Below, one piece after another: positions 50,939-55,454 of a DNA stretch of 55,454 nt (position 1 is the first letter of the stretch; each line of letters begins with the position of its first letter). The stretch comes from an uncultured Bacteroidales bacterium (GTDB taxonomy: Bacteria; Bacteroidota; Bacteroidia; Bacteroidales; Bacteroidaceae). The stretch spans positions 1 through 55,454 of the forward strand of contig CASFRV010000013.1 in assembly GCA_949297215.1 (NCBI GenBank), in the 5' to 3' direction. A program made the position numbers and the translations under genes. Under the pieces are notes generated by a model. That model saw nothing but the letters and a program-made list of their open reading frames with translations, was not told the DNA's origin and made no database searches.

Positions 50939-51299
50939 GTGCGCTATATGGCAAACCGTTAATGCGGACAGCGACCGACGCCCGCCTTCCAGCGTTATTT
51001 CCGCGCGTCCATGCGGTTTTTTTGTGCGTCCATGCGGCTGCCCCGTCGCTCCATCCCATGGATTTCCATTTCCATCCCATGGATCGGCCGATCCATCCCA
51101 TGCAATTTCCCATCCAAGGCCACTTTTCAGAGGAAAATGGAGGGCGATTTGTGCCATATAGCGGCGAAATTCGCGTTTTCGGGCGTCCTCGCGGCGGGGC
51201 TTCGCAGGGATGTGTCTGAATATGAGATGCTTCGGATTTTCGCGTATTTGCGAGTGACGGAGCAGCCGCGCGAAAATAATCGATTCTCCGTGTTAAAAA
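50939..51299 (+). repeat. Module B copy 3 (361 bp, complete)
   Basis: Runs from GTGCGCTATATGGCAAACCG to CCGTGTTAAAAA. The central part has three CCATCCCATG units around ATCGGCCGAT. Short frames here (HPMDFHFHPMD-like) simply translate that repeat. Confidence 0.85.
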
Positions 51300-51340
51300 C
51301 CCGCGCTGCGGACAGGTGATAGGGCATTCCGCAGCACAAG

Positions 51341-51559
51341 CGGCCTCGAAGAGGCCGACCTATCAGTAACCGCGGGTGGAGCAAAGCGGAACCCGCGGTA
51401 CGGACCCACCCTACGAAGATAGCCTCGAAGAGGCGTCTATGCCACAGACCGCCACGGGCATAGCGACCTCTTCGAGGCCGACATCACCACCATCCGCCCC
51501 ACCTCGGGTTCCGCTGCGCTCCACCCGAGGTTACGCATAGCCCGGCCTCTTCGAGGCCG
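51341..51559 (+). repeat. Module C copy 4 (219 bp)
   Basis: The cleanest copy: outer palindromes exact, left hairpin CCGCGGGT...ACCCGCGG with loop GGAGCAAAGCGGA, right hairpin CCTCGGGT...ACCCGAGG, inner GCCTCGAAGAGGCGTCTATG facing CATAGCGACCTCTTCGAGGC. Confidence 0.9.
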
Positions 51560-51675
51560 TCAGCCTCGCGGCCTTCTCTCCGCCTGTACGGCACACGCGC
51601 CGCAGGCCTCGCGGCCATCTGTCCCCAGCCTCGCGGCCCCCTCCCCCACTCCTATGCTTGCCGGGGCGAGGGGAT

Positions 51676-51712
51676 AAACGAAAGCCGGGGCGCACCGTTG
51701 TGCGCCCCGGCT
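51676..51712 (-). terminator. Terminator of the btuB-btuG unit
   Basis: AGCCGGGGCGCAC (51683-51695) pairs with GTGCGCCCCGGCT (51700-51712), loop CGTT; the minus strand continues TTCGTTTATC. Confidence 0.8.
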
Positions 51713-51746
51713 GTTGGCTCGCGGGATGGCGGGGTTGGGCCGTCTG

Positions 51747-52826
51747 TCAGTTGAAGATGACGGCGCAGGGGTGAACGCCTGCGTCGTAGCGGCTGACGAG
51801 GCGGCCGGCGACGTCGTAGCGGTAGACGTAGCCGGGCAGGGTGTAGCCCGTGATGGTGGCTTGCGAGCAGACGTAGAGGTCGCCGTTGGCGGGGTTGACG
51901 TCGATGTCGGTGGGGGCGGGGGGCAGCGTGCCGCCGTTGGCCAGATAGGCCTCGTTGGTCACCTGTCCCGTCGTGGTGTCGTAGGTCTTATACGTCGTGA
52001 CGGCCGTGGCGGGCGTTGTCGACCAGTCGGTCACGTTGTCGAGCACGTAGAGCGTGGTGCCGCGTGCGGCAATGCTGGTGCCGGGGCCGACGTCGGTCAC
52101 CCGGTCGTCGGGCGCAATCTTCTGCACAAGGGCGGGCGTGGCGCCATAGTCGCCCATGCACACCACGAAGACGTTGCCCGCGGCGTCGGCCACGACGGAA
52201 CCGGGGTTGAGGCCCACGGCGATGTCCTTCACCTTGGTGAACGAGGCCATGTCGACCTTGGCCACGCGCTTGCCGTTGGCATATCCGCCGGCGTAGTTGT
52301 AGCCGTCGGATATGGCCACGTACAGGAAGCCGTTGGCCGCGGCGATGCGCATGGGGTTGGGGCCCATGGCGATGCGTCCCGTCACGCTGAGCGTCGTCGT
52401 GTCGATGCGCGAAAGATAGCCATCGTTGTTCGACACGTAGATGCATCCCCCGGCGGCGCAGATGCCCTCGGGGTCGGTCGTGGGGATTTGGGCCTCGATC
52501 TGCATCGTCGTGCGGTTGATGGCCCACACCAGGTCGGAGCCGTAGACAGCTATGTAGAGGCGCGAGCCATAGGCCACGCCGTCCTGGGGCGTGTCGCCCA
52601 GACTCTGGCCGTTGGCGGCGGCGAAGACCGACGGGGCGTACGTGCCCTCGGCAAAGTTGATGGCGTCGAGCGAACCGTCGATGACGCCCATGTTGCCTTG
52701 GTTCAGGACAAAGGCTCCGAGCGTGCCCTCCTCGTAACGGGTGGGGGTGAAGGTTTCGTCGTCGGAGCAGGAGGCCGCAGCCAGGCCTGCGAGCAGCACG
52801 AGGGCTGCGGTTTTCAGTGGTTTCAT
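51747..52826 (-). CDS. btuG: BtuG-like cobalamin-binding surface lipoprotein (beta-propeller)
   Basis: The start at 52826-52824 gives MKPLKTAALVLLAGLAAASC; C20 is lipidated and followed by SDDETF, an acidic surface-export-like run. The 340-residue mature part has YncE/DUF5074-type propeller blades: GGCIYVSNNDGYLSRIDTTT, GFLYVAISDGYNYAGG, AGNVFVVCMGDYGA and NGDLYVCSQATITGYTLPG. BtuG proteins of Bacteroides sit on BtuB and capture B12 at the cell surface. The match rests on fold, lipoprotein type and position directly behind btuB under a cobalamin riboswitch. Length (359) fits BtuG2-like proteins. Confidence 0.85.
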   Translation of the reverse strand: MKPLKTAALVLLAGLAAASCSDDETFTPTRYEEGTLGAFVLNQGNMGVIDGSLDAINFAEGTYAPSVFAAANGQSLGDTPQDGVAYGSRLYIAVYGSDLVWAINRTTMQIEAQIPTTDPEGICAAGGCIYVSNNDGYLSRIDTTTLSVTGRIAMGPNPMRIAAANGFLYVAISDGYNYAGGYANGKRVAKVDMASFTKVKDIAVGLNPGSVVADAAGNVFVVCMGDYGATPALVQKIAPDDRVTDVGPGTSIAARGTTLYVLDNVTDWSTTPATAVTTYKTYDTTTGQVTNEAYLANGGTLPPAPTDIDVNPANGDLYVCSQATITGYTLPGYVYRYDVAGRLVSRYDAGVHPCAVIFN

Positions 52827-52884
52827 ATGCGTTTGTTTGGGGTTGAATGGGTTGCGTAAACGGTGCAAGGGCGTTCCCTTTCCG

Positions 52885-54894
52885 CTACCAGCCGATGGTG
52901 GCCGAGAGCTTCCAGGCGCGGCCCGGCATGGGGTAGCGGCGGACGATTTCGTACTGCTTGTCGAAGGCGTTGACCAGGTCGGCACGCAGGTCGATGCGGC
53001 AGCGCCCGGCGCGGAGCGTGCGGTAGACGGCGGCGCCGGCCTCGACGTAGCCCGGCAGGCGGGTGGTGGCCACGTGCTCGTTGGTGGCCCAGCGTGCCGA
53101 GGCCGCCGTGGCGTGAACGACGAGGCCGAACCACGGGTTTTCCCATGCCAGCGATGCCGAGCCCGAGTGGACGGGCATGTAGGCGGGCTGCTTGCCGTAG
53201 GAGGCCGTGGCGCGATCGGTGCGGTCGGCGCCGCGTTGCAGCGTGTAGCCGGCCGACAGGTAGAGGGCGTGACCCCGCGCCGGGCGCCACGTGGCGTCGA
53301 GCGAGGCGTCGGCTCCGCCAATGCGCACGCGGCCCATGTTGAACGTTTGCCAGATGAAGAGATTGACGGGGATGCCCGTGATGCGGTCGGCCACGCGGTT
53401 CAGGTAGCCGTCGGCCGCAAGGCGCAGGCTCAGCGGGCCGTCGGCCGCGCCGTGCGTCCACGTGAAGCCCGCCCCCAGCTGGCGCGTCGTCTCGGGCCGC
53501 AGGTCCTGCGAGCCATAGTGATAGTAGTAGCACTCGGTGAACGTAGCCGTGCGGAACAGCTCCTTATAATAGGCCCTCAGGACGAGGCCGCCGCGCCCCG
53601 GGCGCCAGGCCAGCGCGAGCGAGGGCGAGAGGCGCCGGGCGTTGCGCGCAGGCGTCTGGCCCGCCGCGGCATGGTTGGCAAAGACGGCGCCCATGAGCCG
53701 CGCCGTGGCTGCAAAGCCGCCCGCGGCATAGCGCAGCGAAAGGGCGGGCTGCCAGCTGTGGCGCTCCACGCGGCGCGTGCCGTCGAGGTTGCTGCGCAGG
53801 CGCTCGAACGTATAGTCGGCCGCCAGCGCCGCCTGCCACGGCCCGCGGTGCAGGGCGGCGCCCGCCGTGGCGTAGGCCTCGTGGGTGCGGTAGCGCTGCA
53901 CGAGGGCGCCGCCCGGCCACTCGGCGCCGCGGTCGACGTAGCGCGTGCGGTCGGTGGCATACTTGCCCGCCGCCATGAGTTCCCAGCCGCGGCCCACGCG
54001 CTGCCGCCATGCCGTCTGGGCAAACACCTGCCTTTCGGCCAGGCGCTCCGAGGCGTCGTCGGTGTAGAGCTTCACGGCGCCCGGCAGGCGGCGGTGGCTG
54101 TCGTAGAAGTAGAGCTTCGAGCGCCACGTGCCCCCGCGGCGCGTGCGGTGGTTGGCCCCCAGCTCGGCGCGCCAGGCCTGCATGCGGCTGTTGGTGCGGT
54201 GCTCGCGGGTTTCCAGGATGCCGTTGCGCAGGCGGAAGGGATAGTCGTTGCGCCCGTAGTGGAAGTCGGCCGCCGCCGTGAGGGCCGTGCGCGGCGAGGC
54301 GCCCAGCGTGAGGAGCAGGGCCGGCGCCGCCGTGCCAAAGGCCGCCGCCGTGAGCGAGGCCCGTCCGTGCAGGCCGTGCGGAGCAGCGTCGGGCGCCGGG
54401 CCCCGCAGCTCCACCACGGCGGCCCCCAGCGTGCGCACGGGGGTGAGCAGGCGGCCGTCGTCGGCCACACGCAGGGCGATGGACGCCAGGTGGTCGGCGT
54501 CGAAGCGTCCCAGGTCGGTCTCGCCCTGACGGGCGGCGCCCACGGGCAGTCCGTCGTAGCTCACCACCGTATGCGCCGCCCCCAGGCCGCGCACCGAGAC
54601 GGTTTTCAGTCCGCCCGCCCCGCCATAGTCGCGCAGGTTGACGCCCGGCAGACGGCGCATGGCGTCGCCCGTGTCGGTCACGCCGCGCCGCAGCAGGGCT
54701 GTGCTGTCGAGCGTGTGGTGCGGCACGGCCAGGCGTTCGGGCAGCACCGCGCGCCGCACACTGACGCGTGCGGGCGCCAGCAGGCTGTCGGGCTGTTGGC
54801 CCGTCGGCGCGAAGGCATGCATCGGCATGGCGTGCCACCACGGCAGCAACGCCATGCCCGCCCGCCACAGGGCGGAAAGCAGGGTCGGCTTCAT
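52885..54894 (-). CDS. btuB: TonB-dependent cobalamin receptor BtuB
   Basis: The start at 54894-54892 gives MKPTLLSALWRAGMALLPWW. Outer-membrane receptor that imports B12 with TonB energy. After a weak signal-like segment (to about 29), the plug domain has MRRLPGVNLRDYGGAGGLKT and VSVRGLGAAHTVVSYDGLPV (about 79-120); the rest is a 22-strand barrel ending AWKLSATIGW, with YYKELFRTATFTECYYYHYG and DLRPETTRQLGAGF as TonB-receptor motifs. B12 specificity comes mostly from the riboswitch upstream and the btuG-like gene downstream (58 bp). The signal peptide is unusual, with W-rich core and no clear AxA end; a further-upstream start is possible but would enter the leader. Confidence 0.88.
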   Translation of the reverse strand: MKPTLLSALWRAGMALLPWWHAMPMHAFAPTGQQPDSLLAPARVSVRRAVLPERLAVPHHTLDSTALLRRGVTDTGDAMRRLPGVNLRDYGGAGGLKTVSVRGLGAAHTVVSYDGLPVGAARQGETDLGRFDADHLASIALRVADDGRLLTPVRTLGAAVVELRGPAPDAAPHGLHGRASLTAAAFGTAAPALLLTLGASPRTALTAAADFHYGRNDYPFRLRNGILETREHRTNSRMQAWRAELGANHRTRRGGTWRSKLYFYDSHRRLPGAVKLYTDDASERLAERQVFAQTAWRQRVGRGWELMAAGKYATDRTRYVDRGAEWPGGALVQRYRTHEAYATAGAALHRGPWQAALAADYTFERLRSNLDGTRRVERHSWQPALSLRYAAGGFAATARLMGAVFANHAAAGQTPARNARRLSPSLALAWRPGRGGLVLRAYYKELFRTATFTECYYYHYGSQDLRPETTRQLGAGFTWTHGAADGPLSLRLAADGYLNRVADRITGIPVNLFIWQTFNMGRVRIGGADASLDATWRPARGHALYLSAGYTLQRGADRTDRATASYGKQPAYMPVHSGSASLAWENPWFGLVVHATAASARWATNEHVATTRLPGYVEAGAAVYRTLRAGRCRIDLRADLVNAFDKQYEIVRRYPMPGRAWKLSATIGW

Positions 54895-54975
54895 CGGCAA
54901 ACGATGAGATGAGGGGTTATTGTTCCACAAGATGCCCGTGGCTCCTCCTCGGAAGCCACCGGGCCGCGACGACAA

Positions 54976-55155
54976 GGCGGCAGGTCTTCTGGCTCGTCCC
55001 CGCGAGGCACGCCTTCCCGGTTAGGCCGGGCCTAACCAGTGGCAGGAATACGTCGAGTGCCTGCGAAGAATGGGACATACAGCAGCGGGACTGCACAGGA
55101 ATCGCACCTGTTTCCCTTTTCATCGCGCGCAGAGGGCCATGCCCGCCCCGCGCGA
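54976..55155 (-). promoter_or_regulatory. Cobalamin riboswitch
   Basis: Read on the minus strand: GGGAAACAGGTGCGATTCCT (55116-55097) and GCAGTCCCGCTGCTG form the conserved core, GCCACTGG follows, and the B12 box GAGCCAGAAGACCTGCC lies at 54995-54979. The order and spacing match the AdoCbl riboswitch. It sits 80-260 bases before the btuB start, so B12 should repress btuB and btuG expression by masking the ribosome site or terminating transcription. Ends are approximate. Confidence 0.93.
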
Positions 55156-55454
55156 ACCGTTGTCGGGGGCAAAGTTAGTGCAAACGAGCGGAAAGAAAAA
55201 GTAAATCGCGCAGCGATTTACTTTTTCTCTCCCGAGTGCAGCCTATCTTGGGCGGAGCCAAAGATAGTGCAAGCCGAGAGAAAAGTAAAGAAAAACGGCG
55301 TTTTTCTTTCACGGGGCCGGATGTCCGCCTGCGTCATCGCCTGTCATTTCCTCTCTTAAGGCTGCACTCGGGAAGGCAGCCGTGAAAAACCGGCGGTTTT
55401 TCCCGTTGCTTCCACTCATTTGCACTAACTTTTCAGAAGTTAAGGCTGCACTCG
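55156..55454. repeat. Intergenic block R5 upstream of the riboswitch
   Basis: No gene is visible. CAAAGTTA at 55170-55177 reads TAACTTTG on the minus strand and could be the btuB -7 box. To the right come a 14-bp perfect hairpin (55196-55226), CTATCTTGGGC/GCCAAAGATAG palindrome (55243-55267), GTGCAAGCCGAGAG, and two direct copies of TTAAGGCTGCACTCG (55357-55371 and 55440-55454). These units match those before nadB (33673-33810). The block continues beyond the window. Confidence 0.75.
55196..55226. terminator. Terminator-like perfect hairpin
   Basis: AAAAAGTAAATCGC (55196-55209) and GCGATTTACTTTTT (55213-55226) pair fully around GCA, with A-run and T-run on the two sides. It could stop transcription on either strand, or be only a part of the repeat. 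Confidence 0.4.

Larger units (their letters stand above)
49781..51746. repeat. Composite intergenic repeat block R4
   Basis: Almost 2 kb without a credible gene. Order: AraC leader; a degenerate half of module A (about 50021-50054); module A (50110-50222); module D (50283-50583); module C (50687-50905); module B (50939-51299); module C again (51341-51559); a short GC-rich stretch with CCTCGCGGCC repeats; and the btuG terminator (51676-51712). Compared with block R3 it has one extra module C between D and B. Confidence 0.88.

Noticed and set aside
50908-51319. Small frames in module B (about 80-100 residues)
   Set aside because: They translate the CCATCCCATGG tandem part, lack a plausible start context, and their frames are not kept between the three module copies because of the 38-base deletion.

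Overview
The window reads as a piece of a GC-rich Bacteroidales chromosome. The grounds are the complete type IX secretion core operon (porP, gldK, gldL, gldM, gldN), FimA/Mfa-type lipoprotein fimbriae, BtuB with a BtuG-like surface lipoprotein, signal peptides cut before glutamine, and promoters of the Bacteroidetes form TTG-N19/20-TAnnTTTG. A Prevotellaceae-like host is my best guess; this is inference from gene content, not a phylogeny. I see no rRNA, tRNA, insertion sequence, phage gene or CRISPR array.

Layout. 1-7.2 kb: prmC (cut by the window edge) and ribD diverge across a repeat block; then, on the minus strand, murI with an OmpH chaperone, three tandem FKBP isomerases aimed at three different compartments, and upp. 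7.3-13.6 kb: the T9SS operon porP-gldK-gldL-gldM-gldN behind a clear promoter. 14.2-21.1 kb (plus strand): a secreted six-hairpin glycosidase-like protein, ilvA, then nadA, an M28 glutaminyl-cyclase-like lipoprotein and sufE as one operon, then an orphan VWA protein. 21.2-27.3 kb (minus): alpha/beta hydrolase, AraC regulator, uridine-kinase-like fusion, a degenerate methyltransferase-like protein, cobalamin adenosyltransferase, DUF2795 protein, rpsO, and a probable small RNA on the plus strand. 27.6-29.6 kb (plus): MBL-fold hydrolase and a lipoprotein with eight CxxC zinc-finger-like motifs. 29.9-33.6 kb (minus): GH2 glycosidase and nadB.

35.3-49.8 kb (minus) is the most distinctive coding block: an AraC regulator, DUF3575, DUF3868/OmpA-like, FimB/Mfa2 anchor, major fimbrillin, internal terminator, paralogous minor fimbrillin, two accessory lipoproteins, and a 1557-residue protein whose C-terminus looks like a T9SS sorting domain. 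I read it as a fimbrial operon whose last product, perhaps a tip adhesin, leaves by the T9SS encoded 22 kb away. 51.7-55.2 kb (minus): a cobalamin riboswitch, btuB and btuG-like gene form a B12 uptake unit; the adenosyltransferase at 25.4 kb would act on the imported cobalamin.

Non-coding DNA is unusual. Four blocks (about 0.6-1.1, 13.7-14.1, 33.7-35.1 and 50.0-51.6 kb) are built from four reusable modules, here called A (113 bp), B (361 bp), C (219 bp) and D (301 bp). A, C and D each start and end with inverted copies of the same short palindrome and, in C and D, carry further nested hairpins. Module C occurs four times at 219-220 bp, and its two arms differ by changes that keep a stem paired. 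An AT-rich 20-22 bp motif also recurs beside gene starts and stops. These repeats and the small RNA are the least explained parts of the window.
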